Shown piece after piece: positions 24,187-32,946 of a DNA stretch of 64,000 nucleotides. The position numbers were made by a program, and so were the translations under genes. The stretch is from Egicoccus halophilus. Lineage in GTDB: Bacteria; Actinomycetota; Nitriliruptoria; Nitriliruptorales; Nitriliruptoraceae. Numbering within the stretch: position 1 is the stretch's first letter; each line of letters opens with the position of its first letter. Below the pieces are notes generated by a model. The model saw only the letters and a list, made by a program, of their open reading frames with translations. It was not told the origin of the DNA and made no database searches. The stretch spans positions 1,488,001 to 1,552,000 of the forward strand of contig NZ_CP036250.1 in the NCBI RefSeq assembly GCF_004300825.1. The letters are read 5' to 3'.

Positions 24187-24221
24187 CAGGCCGCCCCGGA
24201 GGAGAGCGCCGGGGCGGCCTG
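24187..24221. repeat. Duplicated hairpin element, copy 2
   Basis: The same 13-bp stem as at 23934 (arms caggccgccccgg and ccggggcggcctg) with a nine-base loop. The flanks gggag before and gggagcggg after the stem are shared with copy 1, so the copies are related by duplication rather than chance. Confidence 0.7.
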
Positions 24222-24304
24222 GGAGCGGGCCGCACGCCTCGCGTGACACCAGAAGGTCACCGTGCGGCCCCGGCGCCTGTCCCCGAATCGGTGAGGCGCT
24301 CGGT

Positions 24305-24329
24305 GGTCGACGGTACGCCGCCGTCGACC
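24305..24329. repeat. Small inverted repeat in the convergent spacer
   Basis: Arms ggtcgacgg and ccgtcgacc give a 9-bp perfect stem with a seven-base loop, about 230 bp past the end of the MMPL gene on its transcribed strand; possibly part of a transcript end. Confidence 0.45.
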
Positions 24330-24555
24330 GGCCCCCCAGGGGCGTTGGGCCCGGTGCCGCACGGGACCAACGCCCCGAGGAGCCGCGCGTCAGGCGTTGG
24401 GGGTGACCACCGCACGGCCCTGCACTTCGCCGGCCATCCGCGGCATGACCGGTGGACAGGGCGCCGAGCTGGTGCTCCGTGGGCACGCGACCGAAAGGCA
24501 GGACCGGGGCGCACGCCCCTGCCCGGCTGCGAACGTCAGGCTGCTGCGACGAGCC

Positions 24556-27444
24556 TCAGGCCATGCCCGCCTCGGCGGGCCGCGGCGCGGGCGCCGAGTC
24601 GCGCTCCACCGGCGGTTCCCCGGGATCCGCGTGGTGGCGGCCCCACAGCACCAGCAGCGCCGGCTGCACGAACAGGCACGCCAGGACGGCGAAGACGATC
24701 ATCATGGTGCTGACGGCCCCGAACTGGCTGATCGGCGTCGACTCGGACAGCATCAGCACCGCGAACGCCAGTCCCGTCGTCACGGCCGACCCGATCAGCG
24801 CGGCACCGGTGTTGCGCAGCGTGTCGGTCACGGCATCGTCGGGGGCCAGACCTTCCTCGCGGGCCTCACGGAAGCGGTTGATCAGGTGGATGCCGTAGGG
24901 CACGCCGATGCCGACCGCGATCGAGGCGACGGTGGCGGTGAGCGCGTTGAACGCGAGCCCCAGCGGGTACATCGCCCCGAGCACCAGCACCAGCGCCACG
25001 GTGGAGGGCACGATGCCGATCAGGCCCAGCATCACGCTTCGCGAGCTGAACAGGGTCGCCGTCACCAGCAGCACCGCGGCGGCGGCGAGGCTGATGAGGA
25101 TCGCCCACAGCTGCGCGGCCGACAGCGACTCGATGATCTCGGCCTGCATCAGTGGATTGGAGACGACCGTGACCTCGCCACCGGCGTCCTGCATCGGCTC
25201 GGCGGCGTCGCGCAGGTCGTCGGCCAGTGCCTCGGCGCCCTCGGAACCGGCGGCGGTCGACACGATCAGGACCACGCCGTCGGCGTCCATCAGCCGGCCC
25301 AGGTCCTCGGGCTCGTAGGTGGCGACGACGTCGAGCTGGGACCGCAGCGACGGGCCGTCGACGGGACGTTCGCCTCCCGCGGGTGCCTCCCAGCCGGCGG
25401 CCTCGAGGTCTTCGAGCAGTTCGAGCTGTCGACGTTCGTCCGCGTCGAGGCGGTCCAGTGGGTAGCCGGCGTCGGCCAGCGCACCCAGGGTGAGCTCCGA
25501 CGCGTCCCGCTCGGCGAGCTCGGCCAGCGTCGCGTCGTCGAGCGCGTCGGGACGCTCCGCGGCGATGTCGTCGGCCAGGGCGTCGCGGATCTGCCGGCGC
25601 AGTTCGTCCTGGTCGGAGGTCGCGATCATCGCCGCGGTCGGGGCACGGTCGGCCGGCAGGCGCGGCCGCAGAGCGTCGATCAGGTCCTGGGGGAGCTCGA
25701 CCGCCGCATCGTCCTGGCCCTCGACGAGCTCGGGGTCGATGGTGTCGGGCAACTCGATGCGGGCGGCGGCAGCCTGTGGGTCGCGCCAGTCGTCGAGCTC
25801 GTCGGCGATCCGGTCGCGCGCCCCCTCGGCCTGCTCGCCGAGCTGGTCGACGAAGCGGAACGGTGACTGCACCTGGGCCCGGTTGCCGGCGGTGCGCACG
25901 TCGTCGACGTCCGCGAGTCGGTTCTCGAAGGCCGCAACCGTGGCGAGCAGCTCCGGATCGCTCGGATCACCGTCGACGAGCACGTAGGTGCGCTCGCTGA
26001 CGTCACCGCCGAACTGCGCCTCGAGCCGGTCGAGCACGACGATGACCGGGTCGCCCTCGGGCAGGAAGTCGCGGTCGTCGAACTCGGTCGACAGCCCCGT
26101 GGCGGCGACCCCACCGGCGACCAGCAGCACGGCCGTGACGGCGAGGACCGGCGTGATGTGCCGGGTGGCGAGGTGGGTGGTCAGCTGCACCCAGCGGGGG
26201 TCGGTGCCAGCGACGCGCTTGGCGGCGGCCCCGGTCTCGTCGGCCTCGCCGGCGGCGTCGTGGCGACGGTCGAGCAGCACCCGGGTCGCAGGGACGAACG
26301 CCCCGAGGATGACGAATGCGGACACGATGCCGACCGCGGCGAGCACGCCGAAATCGGCGATCGGCGGCAGCGGCGTGACGATGTTGGCCAGGAACCCGGC
26401 GACCGAGGCGACGGTGGCCAGCACCAGGGCGACCCCGACCGTGCGCAGCGCGACGCGGGCGGCGTCGTCGGGGCGGTCGCCATGGGCCCGCTGTTCGCGG
26501 TAGCGCGAGGTGAGGTGTACCGAGTAGTCGATGCCCAGCCCGACGAGCAGGACCGGCACGGCGATGGAGATCTGGTTCATCGGTCCGATGAGCCCGAGGA
26601 ACTCCGGGCCGAGCAGCGCGCCGAAGCCGGCCATCCACACGATGGACGCGATCAGGCCGGTGAACCCGACCACGACGTCGGACACCGACCGGAACAGCCA
26701 GGCGAGCACGCCCAGCACGAGCAGCAGCGAGGTGCCGAGCAGCACCGGCAGGTCGCGCTCGAGTGCGCCCGCGATGCCGTCCTCGATGGCGGTCATCGAC
26801 AGCACCGACACGCGCAGGTCGGCGGTGTCGGTCTCCGCGGCGACCCGCTCGATGGCACGCGACGCCTCCGCGCGGACCTCGTAGGGCGCGGCGGTGTCGA
26901 GTTCCACCTGTACCAGGCCGCTGCGTGCGCGGGCGGGATCGGTCTCGAGGTCGTCGCTGAGCAGTCCCTCGATCTGGTCGCCGGCCTGCTCGGCGACGGT
27001 GTCGACGAACACCTGCAGGGTGCCGTCGTCGAAGTCGTCGAGGTCGGACGCGCCGTTCTCGAGGCCGGCGAGGAACGGCAGGCCCCAGGTGATGACGGCC
27101 GGTTCGTCGGAGCGGGACGGGGCGAACGCCGCGGCCACGGTCGTGTCACCGGCGAGGGCGTCCTCGAGTCGCTGGGCGACCTGGAGGCCGGTGCGGTCCA
27201 GCACGTTGCCCTGCGGACCGTCGTCGACCAGCAGCTGGACGCTGGCGACCGTGCCGAAGCGTTCCTCGATCGCGTCGAGGGTGGCCGCGGCGCCGCCCTC
27301 CGGCGCGAACGAGTCCATGCCGGTGTCGACCTCGAGGGTCGCGGCAGCGGCCCCGAGGCCGACCGTGGCGGCGAGCAGGCCGAGCAGGGTGAGGGCCGGG
27401 ACGCGGATCGCGATCCGCGCCAGCAGGTCCAGGACACGACTCAC
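24556..27444 (-). CDS. MMPL/RND-family membrane transporter
   Basis: Start chosen at GTG 27444, which overlaps the TGA of the TetR gene (GTGA); the longer frame to 27771 is antisense noise. 962 residues in two similar halves, each with one leading transmembrane helix, a large extracellular domain and a block of five more helices ('LLLVLGVLAWLFRSVSDVV', 'VPVLLVGLGIDYSVHL', then 'IAVGIGVPYGIHLINRF' in the second half). The 'GIDY' motif is typical of proton-coupled RND/MMPL carriers, which export lipids or hydrophobic compounds. The last gene of a three-gene coupled operon with a heptad-repeat surface protein and TetR. Substrate unknown; envelope lipid is a reasonable guess. Confidence 0.88.
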   Translation of the reverse strand: MSRVLDLLARIAIRVPALTLLGLLAATVGLGAAAATLEVDTGMDSFAPEGGAAATLDAIEERFGTVASVQLLVDDGPQGNVLDRTGLQVAQRLEDALAGDTTVAAAFAPSRSDEPAVITWGLPFLAGLENGASDLDDFDDGTLQVFVDTVAEQAGDQIEGLLSDDLETDPARARSGLVQVELDTAAPYEVRAEASRAIERVAAETDTADLRVSVLSMTAIEDGIAGALERDLPVLLGTSLLLVLGVLAWLFRSVSDVVVGFTGLIASIVWMAGFGALLGPEFLGLIGPMNQISIAVPVLLVGLGIDYSVHLTSRYREQRAHGDRPDDAARVALRTVGVALVLATVASVAGFLANIVTPLPPIADFGVLAAVGIVSAFVILGAFVPATRVLLDRRHDAAGEADETGAAAKRVAGTDPRWVQLTTHLATRHITPVLAVTAVLLVAGGVAATGLSTEFDDRDFLPEGDPVIVVLDRLEAQFGGDVSERTYVLVDGDPSDPELLATVAAFENRLADVDDVRTAGNRAQVQSPFRFVDQLGEQAEGARDRIADELDDWRDPQAAAARIELPDTIDPELVEGQDDAAVELPQDLIDALRPRLPADRAPTAAMIATSDQDELRRQIRDALADDIAAERPDALDDATLAELAERDASELTLGALADAGYPLDRLDADERRQLELLEDLEAAGWEAPAGGERPVDGPSLRSQLDVVATYEPEDLGRLMDADGVVLIVSTAAGSEGAEALADDLRDAAEPMQDAGGEVTVVSNPLMQAEIIESLSAAQLWAILISLAAAAVLLVTATLFSSRSVMLGLIGIVPSTVALVLVLGAMYPLGLAFNALTATVASIAVGIGVPYGIHLINRFREAREEGLAPDDAVTDTLRNTGAALIGSAVTTGLAFAVLMLSESTPISQFGAVSTMMIVFAVLACLFVQPALLVLWGRHHADPGEPPVERDSAPAPRPAEAGMA

Positions 27445-28082
27445 GAGACGGTTTCCTCCGTGAGCACGGGGGACCGCAGTACCCCGGCCAACAACAGTTC
27501 CATGGTCCGCGCGTCCATCTCGACACCGAGGTGGCGCAGCAGCTGTGCGCCGGTGATGGCGGCGAGGATGGCCCGCGTCAGGCGCAGCCGGTCGTGCGCC
27601 GCCGGCGTGGCGAGCGTCTCGTCGGCCTCGTCGAGCACGTCGTCGACGAAGCCCAGGGTCGAGTCCGTCAGCCGGGCGAGCAGCTGCTGGGCGTCGGTGT
27701 GCTCGTCGCGCAACCGCGCGAGCTCGACCAGCAGCAGCACCTCGGTGTGCGGGGGCTGATCGGTGAGCCACCGGGCGGCCTCACCGATGCGGTCCTCGTC
27801 GGAGGCGGCGAGGATGTCGGGCAGCACGCGGGCGAAGTCGCCCATGCGGACCGCCGACAGCTCCAGCAACAGCTCCGCCTTGTCGGAGAAGTTGGAGTAG
27901 AACGCGCCCCGTGAGTAGCCGGCACGCTCGGTGATCAGGTCGATCGAGGCACCCTCGAAGCCGTGCGAGGCGAAGACCTCGGCGGCGGCCTCGATCAGGC
28001 GCGCGCGGGTCTCGGCCTGCTGCTCGGCACGGGTGCGGCGGCGACGGCCCGCGCCGTGGCCGTCGGTGGTGTCGGCGCTCAT
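27441..28082 (-). CDS. TetR-family regulator of the MMPL operon
   Basis: ATG 28082 overlaps the TGA of the upstream gene; 213 residues. The helix-turn-helix is clear at about 25-70: 'ARLIEAAAEVFASHGFEGAS' then 'ITERAGYSRGAFYSNFSDKA', the classic TetR recognition segment. The C-terminal ligand domain is all-helical. Its stop overlaps the MMPL start. Because it sits inside the operon it presumably autoregulates the three genes, released by a ligand such as the transporter's substrate; that is inference. The operator should lie upstream of 30133. Confidence 0.88.
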   Translation of the reverse strand: MSADTTDGHGAGRRRRTRAEQQAETRARLIEAAAEVFASHGFEGASIDLITERAGYSRGAFYSNFSDKAELLLELSAVRMGDFARVLPDILAASDEDRIGEAARWLTDQPPHTEVLLLVELARLRDEHTDAQQLLARLTDSTLGFVDDVLDEADETLATPAAHDRLRLTRAILAAITGAQLLRHLGVEMDARTMELLLAGVLRSPVLTEETVS

Positions 28083-30133
28083 GCCCGGCTCCTGCGCTGC
28101 CAGAACCAGGCGCCACCGGCACCGGCGGCCACCACGGCGGCCAGCAGCCCCCACCACCACGGTGATCCGGGACGCTCGCCCGCATGGGCCAGGGCGTAGG
28201 AGACGGCGTCGGCGTCGTCGCCGGTCAGGGCATCGGCCCGCAGGCGTCCCTCGACCAGCAGGGCGTTGGTCGCGGCGCTGCGCTGACCGGCGCGGTCGGC
28301 GGTGGCGACGATCTCGTCCACGGCCTCGGGCAGCTCCGCGGCACCGTCGGCGAACTCGCCCAGCCCGTCGGCGAACTCGCCCAGTCCGTCGGCGAACTCG
28401 CCGGCGCCGTCGGCGGCCCCGACCGCGCCGTCGGCGAGCTGCCCCGAGCCGTCGTTGAGGGCCCCGGTGCCGGCGGCGAAGCCGGCCAGGCCGTCGGCGA
28501 GTCCGGCACTGCCGGCCGCCAGTTGTCCGGCACCACCGGCGAGCTCGTCGACCCCGGCGGCGAGTTGTCCGGCGCCACCGGCGAGCTCGTCGATCCCGTC
28601 GGCGAGTTGTCCGGCGCCGTCGGCGAGCGCGCCGGTGCCCTGGGTCGCGGCGCCGAGCCCGGCGGCGAGTTCCCGGTTGCCGGTGGCCAGCGCATCGACG
28701 CCGTCGGCCACCGCGTCGGCGCCGGCGGCCAGCTCGGTGAAGTTGGCGACCAGTCCGTCGGCGAAGGCCAGGACGCCCTCCACGGCCGCGCCGGCGTGCT
28801 CGAGGCCGTCGAGCACCTCCGGCGGGAGTTCGGCCAGCAGCTCCGGCGGGAGTTCGGCGAGGACGTCGGCTGGCAGCTGCTTCCCGACCGCCTCGCGCAG
28901 GCCGTCGCGCAGTTCGACGGCGCCGGCAGCGAGTTCACCGGTGCCCTCGGCCAGCTGACGGGCGCCGACGGCCAGTTCCCGGCCCCCGTCGGCCAGGTCG
29001 TCGGCGCCCGCGGCCGCGGTGCCCAGCTGGTCGGCCAGCTCCCGGGTGCCGGCGGCGACCGCCTGTGCTCCCTGCGCGAGCTGCGGCAGTCCGGCGGCCA
29101 GCTGCGCGGTGCCGTCGGCCAGCTCGGCACTGCCGGCGGCGAGCTGGGCATTGCCGGCGGCCAGTTCCGCGCCGCCGCCGGCCAGTTCCTGCGAGCCGTC
29201 GGCGAGCTCGTCCAGGCCAGCGTCGAGCTGTCCGACCCCGTCGGCGAGCTCGTCCAGCCCGCCGGCCAGTTCGTCGGCCCCCTCGGCGAGGGCGTCGCCG
29301 CCCTCGGCCAGGCCGTCGGCGCCCTCGACCAGGGCCTCGGCGCCGTCGCCGGTGAGGCTGGACAGGGCGGCCAGCACGGCGGCGCTGTCGCGATCGAGCA
29401 ACTCCTCGCTGAGGTCGACCTCGGCGTCGTCGGACAGGGGCGTGGCCTCCACGCGCACGTCAGGGGTACCGGCGCCCGGCACCGCCCCGACCTGGAGGGC
29501 CAGCTCGGTGCCCGTCAACGGCGGGAACAGCAGGTCGGTGGTGCTGACCTCGATCTCCTGCTCGGTGACCCGCACGGCCACCCCGTTGGCCGACGGGGCG
29601 GTGACCTCCCACGAACCCGGGTAGCGCAGCGTGACCGTCACCAGCTGCGGCACCCCCAGGCGCACCGAGCGCTCCTCGAGACCCTGCGGGCCGTCGACGG
29701 GAACGGTGGCTCGCCGGGCGGTCGTGTCGCGCACGGCGACGAGCGTGGTGACCGGTTCGGTCTGCTGCTCGAGCTGGTTGGCCTCCAACGACGTGCCGTC
29801 GGCGGCCTGGTGCAGGACGCTGGCCGCGACCGACAGGTTCGGCTCGTCGGTGCCGTCGAGGTCGCAGGCGACGCCGTCGACGACGAGCTGGCGACTGGTC
29901 TCGAGCACCTCGCCGTCGTCGGCGAGGCGAGCGGTGACCAGGGCGGCCGCGGGACGGTCGCCAACGTCCTCGCAGGCGAAGGCGGGGAGCGCACGCGCGC
30001 CGACCGCCACCCCGGTCACCCCGGCGAGGGCGAGGGCACCGATGGTGGTGGCGGCCACGGACGTGCGCGTGGGGCGACGGCGTGATGCGCGGCGTGCGTG
30101 GGCACGGCCGCGCGGCATCTCGGCAGGAGGCAT
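28079..30133 (-). CDS. Heptad-repeat (YhgE/Pip-like) membrane-anchored surface protein
   Basis: 684 residues from ATG 30133 (TTG 30139 is another option; both have weak ribosome-binding sites). An N-terminal hydrophobic segment ('TIGALALAGVTGVAVGARAL') is followed by a ~230-residue beta-rich ectodomain, then about 330 residues of Ala/Gly/Leu-rich heptads of the type 'ELADGAGQLA', and a C-terminal transmembrane helix ('WWWGLLAAVVAAGAGGAW') with a short Arg-rich tail. These heptads match the YhgE/Pip repeat region, but the ABC-2-type membrane domain usual in those proteins is missing. It is translationally coupled (ATGA) to TetR and, through it, to MMPL. Likely an extracytoplasmic partner of the transporter; inferred from the operon. 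Confidence 0.75.
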   Translation of the reverse strand: MPPAEMPRGRAHARRASRRRPTRTSVAATTIGALALAGVTGVAVGARALPAFACEDVGDRPAAALVTARLADDGEVLETSRQLVVDGVACDLDGTDEPNLSVAASVLHQAADGTSLEANQLEQQTEPVTTLVAVRDTTARRATVPVDGPQGLEERSVRLGVPQLVTVTLRYPGSWEVTAPSANGVAVRVTEQEIEVSTTDLLFPPLTGTELALQVGAVPGAGTPDVRVEATPLSDDAEVDLSEELLDRDSAAVLAALSSLTGDGAEALVEGADGLAEGGDALAEGADELAGGLDELADGVGQLDAGLDELADGSQELAGGGAELAAGNAQLAAGSAELADGTAQLAAGLPQLAQGAQAVAAGTRELADQLGTAAAGADDLADGGRELAVGARQLAEGTGELAAGAVELRDGLREAVGKQLPADVLAELPPELLAELPPEVLDGLEHAGAAVEGVLAFADGLVANFTELAAGADAVADGVDALATGNRELAAGLGAATQGTGALADGAGQLADGIDELAGGAGQLAAGVDELAGGAGQLAAGSAGLADGLAGFAAGTGALNDGSGQLADGAVGAADGAGEFADGLGEFADGLGEFADGAAELPEAVDEIVATADRAGQRSAATNALLVEGRLRADALTGDDADAVSYALAHAGERPGSPWWWGLLAAVVAAGAGGAWFWQRRSRA

Positions 30134-30267
30134 GCGCAAGGAACCTGGAGGAGAGAGGAGGCAGCCGGCGAGTCGGCTTGGGATACGTCACTGTATCCCA
30201 GTTCGTCGGCGCCTTCGGTGCGGCGTCGAGCGTCGGCCGTCGAGGCGACCACCTGCCGCACGTCGCC

Positions 30268-30870
30268 TCAGCGCTGTCGCCACCCCTGGCGGTCGACACG
30301 GCCCCGCTGGGCGCCGGTCCACACCACGGCCCGCTCGTGCGGGGTCCATCGGTAGACCGCGTGCTGCCCGAACCGGTCGGCGAGGTCGAGGACCACCGCC
30401 TCGTCGACGTCCACGAGCGCGTAGGACGGCTCGCGCCAGGTCCCGTCGGGGGAGCGACCGAGCGCAGGATGGTGGTCGAGGCCGGCGGCGAGGAGGTCGC
30501 CGGCCAGGCGCCGGTTGCGAGCGGCGTTCTCGGCCGCCGGCAGGACCCGTGAGCGGGGGTTGTGTGCCGTCATCACGTGCAGGTGCGCGCAGCCGTCCGG
30601 GAACGAGCCCTCGACGGTGTCTGCCGGCGCCGGCTCGACCACGAGTCGACGACGGTCGAGGTCCACCTCGACGATTGCCGCGAGATAGGCGTCCACCAGT
30701 TCCTCTGGACCGTCCAGTGTCGTGTCTCCGATGCCGCGGGCGGTTTCCGTCCGGTACCCGGCGAGCCAGGGTGCCACGCCCCGTGGGAACCTCGCCGACG
30801 GTGACGACCGGTGGTCGGCTCCGACGTCGGCAGCGGCCACGAACGGCGCAGCAGCACCTGCGTCGGTCAC
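30268..30870 (-). CDS. DUF3293 protein
   Basis: A 200-residue protein from GTG 30870. The core 'LHVMTAHNPRSRVLPAAENA' followed by 'RRLAGDLLAAGLDHHPALGR' and 'WREPSYALVDVDEAVVLDLA' matches DUF3293, ending with 'FGQHAVYRWTPHERAVVW'. The family has no assigned biochemical role known to me; it is small, soluble and cytosolic. The GTG overlaps the TGA that ends the neighbouring DUF429 frame (GTGA), so the two are translationally coupled and probably function together. The 127-bp gap downstream separates it from the heptad-repeat gene. Confidence 0.75.
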   Translation of the reverse strand: MTDAGAAAPFVAAADVGADHRSSPSARFPRGVAPWLAGYRTETARGIGDTTLDGPEELVDAYLAAIVEVDLDRRRLVVEPAPADTVEGSFPDGCAHLHVMTAHNPRSRVLPAAENAARNRRLAGDLLAAGLDHHPALGRSPDGTWREPSYALVDVDEAVVLDLADRFGQHAVYRWTPHERAVVWTGAQRGRVDRQGWRQR

Positions 30871-31488
30871 CAGGGCGCGCCGGACACCAGGGCGCGCCGG
30901 TCGGCGGGACGACCAGGGGACCGAAACGTCGGGTGCCGGGCGCGTCGGCGAGACGGGCGGTCAGGGCCGCGGCGAGGGCATCGCACTCGTCCTGGTTGCC
31001 GGGCCGCTCGCCCCGCACCACCCCGGCGTCGTACAGCGCGGTGACGCCGGCGGCGGTCCAGGCTGCCCGGCTGCGCCCGTCCCGGGGGCCCAGCCAGCAC
31101 GTCCACGACGCGGTCGGGAACACCTCCACCGATTCGATCCCGTCCCGACGCAGTGCTTCCCACAGTTCCAGGCCGTGCTCGATCCAGGCGTAGTAGCCGT
31201 CGGTGCGGGCGGCCGCGGTGGCGGCGTCGGGCGTGAAGCGGATCGCGCACACCCCGGCCCGGGCGAAGGCGACCTCGTCGGGCCGGGCGGCTGCGCCACC
31301 CGGCGCCCACGCCGGCGGCGCGTCGACGCCGACCCGCGCGGGGCGCGCCCGGCGATCCAGGACCCGGCGTCGGTCACCGCCGCGGTACCCGACGCCCCCG
31401 CCAGCCACACGACCCCCTCGGCGTCCACGGCCGCGAGGTGGAAACCCTTGCGCCTCGCGCCGACGTCGACGCCCACCCACTGGTCCAC
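30867..31488 (-). pseudogene. DUF429 protein gene, frameshifted
   Basis: The N-terminal part, from GTG 31488 ('WVGVDVGARRKGFHLAAVD', 'VVWLAGASGTAAVTDAGSWI'), is in one frame as far as about 31335. There the frame degenerates, and the next frame continues exactly as DUF429 should: 'VGVDAPPAWAPGG', 'VCAIRFTPDAATAAARTDGY', 'YAWIEHGLELWEALRRDG', 'VEVFPTASWTCWLGPRDGR', 'NQDECDALAAALTARLADA', 'FGPLVVPPTGAPW'. DUF429 is a predicted RNase H-like nuclease fold. A 16-bp direct repeat (30868-30883 and 30885-30900, offset 17) at the 3' end adds a second shift; deleting one copy would restore a stop right after 'GAPW'. Real decay or assembly error cannot be separated here. Confidence 0.75.
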
Positions 31489-31585
31489 GCGGCGCTTCCG
31501 AGGTCTGCGGGCGGTTTTCGGTGGTGCGCGCGAACGGTAGCGTCGCGGTCTCGCTCCCGATCCCGCCCCCGCGACAGGAGTTCCC

Positions 31586-32644
31586 GTGGAGTACCGCACG
31601 CTCGGCCGCAGCGGCTGCGTCGTCTCGCACCTCGCCCTGGGCACCATGACCTTCGGGCAGGAGACCGACGAGACCGGTGCCCACGAACAGCTCGACCGTT
31701 ACGCGGACGCCGGCGGGAACCTGATCGACACCGCCGACGTCTACAGCGGCACGGTGTCGGAGGAGATCATCGGGCGCTGGCTCGCCGACCGACCCGCCCG
31801 CGTGCGCGACGCGATGGTCATCGCCTCCAAGGGCCGGTTCCCGACCGGTGAGGACGTCAACGACCTCGGTCTGTCGGCACGTCACCTCGGTCGAGCACTC
31901 GATGCCTCGCTGCACCGGCTGGGCGTGGACACCATCGACCTCTACCAGGTCCACAGCTTCGATCCGTTGACGCCGATCGAGGAGACCTTCCGCTTCCTCG
32001 ACGACGCGGTGCGCGCCGGCAAGATCCGCTACGTCGGGCTGTCGAACTACACCGGCTGGCAGCTGCAGAAGGTCGTCGACCGCTGCGAGTTCCGCGGCTG
32101 GTCCGTCCCGGTCACCCTGCAGCCGCAGTACAACCTGCTGGTCCGCGAGATCGAGTGGGAGATCGTGCCCGCCTGCGAGGACAACGGCCTCGGACTGCTG
32201 CCGTGGTCGCCGCTGGGCGGTGGATGGCTGACCGGCAAGTACTCCCGTGACGAGACGCCGTCGGGTGTCACCCGCCTCGGGGAGGACCCCGAACGCGGCA
32301 TGGAGGCCTACAGCCGTCGCTCGGCGCTCGATCGCACGTGGGACACCATCGACGTGGTCCGGGCCATTGCCGAGGACCGCGGGGTGAGCATGGCGCAGGT
32401 GGCGCTGGCCTGGGTCGCCCAGCGCCCGATGGTCACCTCCGTCATCCTCGGTGCCCGCACCACCGAGCAGCTCGACGACAACCTCGCGGCGGCCGGGCTG
32501 CGGCTCGACGACGACGAGATGGCGCGGCTCGACGGGGTCAGCGCACCGCCGGTCGCCGACTACCCCTACGGCGCTCCCGGCGTCGCCCAGCGCAGCCGCG
32601 CACTGCCCGCCTCCGCCGGGTCGGACGGCGACGGGCAGGACTGA
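31586..32644 (+). CDS. Aldo/keto reductase (Kv-beta/YghZ-like)
   Basis: GTG 31586 follows a GGAG box; 352 residues. The N-terminus 'YRTLGRSGCVVSHLALGTM' is typical of the YghZ/Kv-beta group. The catalytic set is present: 'IDTADVYSGTVSEE' (Asp and Tyr), 'MVIASKGRF' (Lys) and 'DLYQVHSFDP' (His). The 'VILGARTTEQLDDN' element contacts NADPH near the C-terminus. Cytosolic reductase of aldehydes or ketones; substrate unknown. It is divergent from the broken DUF429 gene. The CorA remnant starts seven bases after its stop in the same frame. Confidence 0.88.
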   Translation: MEYRTLGRSGCVVSHLALGTMTFGQETDETGAHEQLDRYADAGGNLIDTADVYSGTVSEEIIGRWLADRPARVRDAMVIASKGRFPTGEDVNDLGLSARHLGRALDASLHRLGVDTIDLYQVHSFDPLTPIEETFRFLDDAVRAGKIRYVGLSNYTGWQLQKVVDRCEFRGWSVPVTLQPQYNLLVREIEWEIVPACEDNGLGLLPWSPLGGGWLTGKYSRDETPSGVTRLGEDPERGMEAYSRRSALDRTWDTIDVVRAIAEDRGVSMAQVALAWVAQRPMVTSVILGARTTEQLDDNLAAAGLRLDDDEMARLDGVSAPPVADYPYGAPGVAQRSRALPASAGSDGDGQD

Positions 32645-32650
32645 CCTCCG

Positions 32651-32812
32651 GTGGGACTCGCCGTGGCCCGCTTCGTCGACGGCGTCTCCGGCAGGAACTT
32701 CGCGCACATGCCCGAACTCACCTGGAGGTACGGCGATCACGCCGTGCTGGTGGCCATGGCGACGATCTGCCTGGCCCTGTACCGCCTGTTCAAGCGCAGC
32801 GGCTGGCTGTAG
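32651..32812 (+). pseudogene. Remnant of a CorA magnesium transporter (C-terminal 53 residues)
   Basis: A 53-codon frame from GTG 32651 to TAG 32810-32812. It aligns with the extreme C-terminus of CorA: 'VSGRNFAHMPELTWRYGDHA' corresponds to the pore-mouth loop (normally Gly-Met-Asn-Phe then Met-Pro-Glu-Leu), followed by one hydrophobic helix and the typical end 'LYRLFKRSGWL'. The signature Gly-Met-Asn is changed to Gly-Arg-Asn. The large cytosolic domain and the first pore helix are missing, and the upstream DNA is the aldo/keto reductase, so this cannot be a working channel. Either a deletion remnant or a small membrane protein reusing the domain. Confidence 0.7.
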
Positions 32813-32946
32813 CGCCGTGTCGAGGCCCCGTGGCCGCGCTCCGGGCAGCCGGCTTGCGTCGTGGCGCACCGTCGCGCACGGTGGGGACCCGCCCGGCGGC
32901 GAGCCGGCGGGCGCCGGAGGACCAGCTCGCGAACGGGAGCAGAATC

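Larger units (their letters stand above)
23838..24555. other. Convergent gene-free spacer with three perfect hairpins
   Basis: This 718-bp region lies between the ends of the oxidoreductase (plus) and the MMPL transporter (minus). No ORF on either strand has both a start signal and protein-like sequence. It holds a duplicated hairpin element (23934 and 24187) and a third palindrome at 24305, listed separately. An unannotated RNA is conceivable but nothing specific is recognised. Confidence 0.5.
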
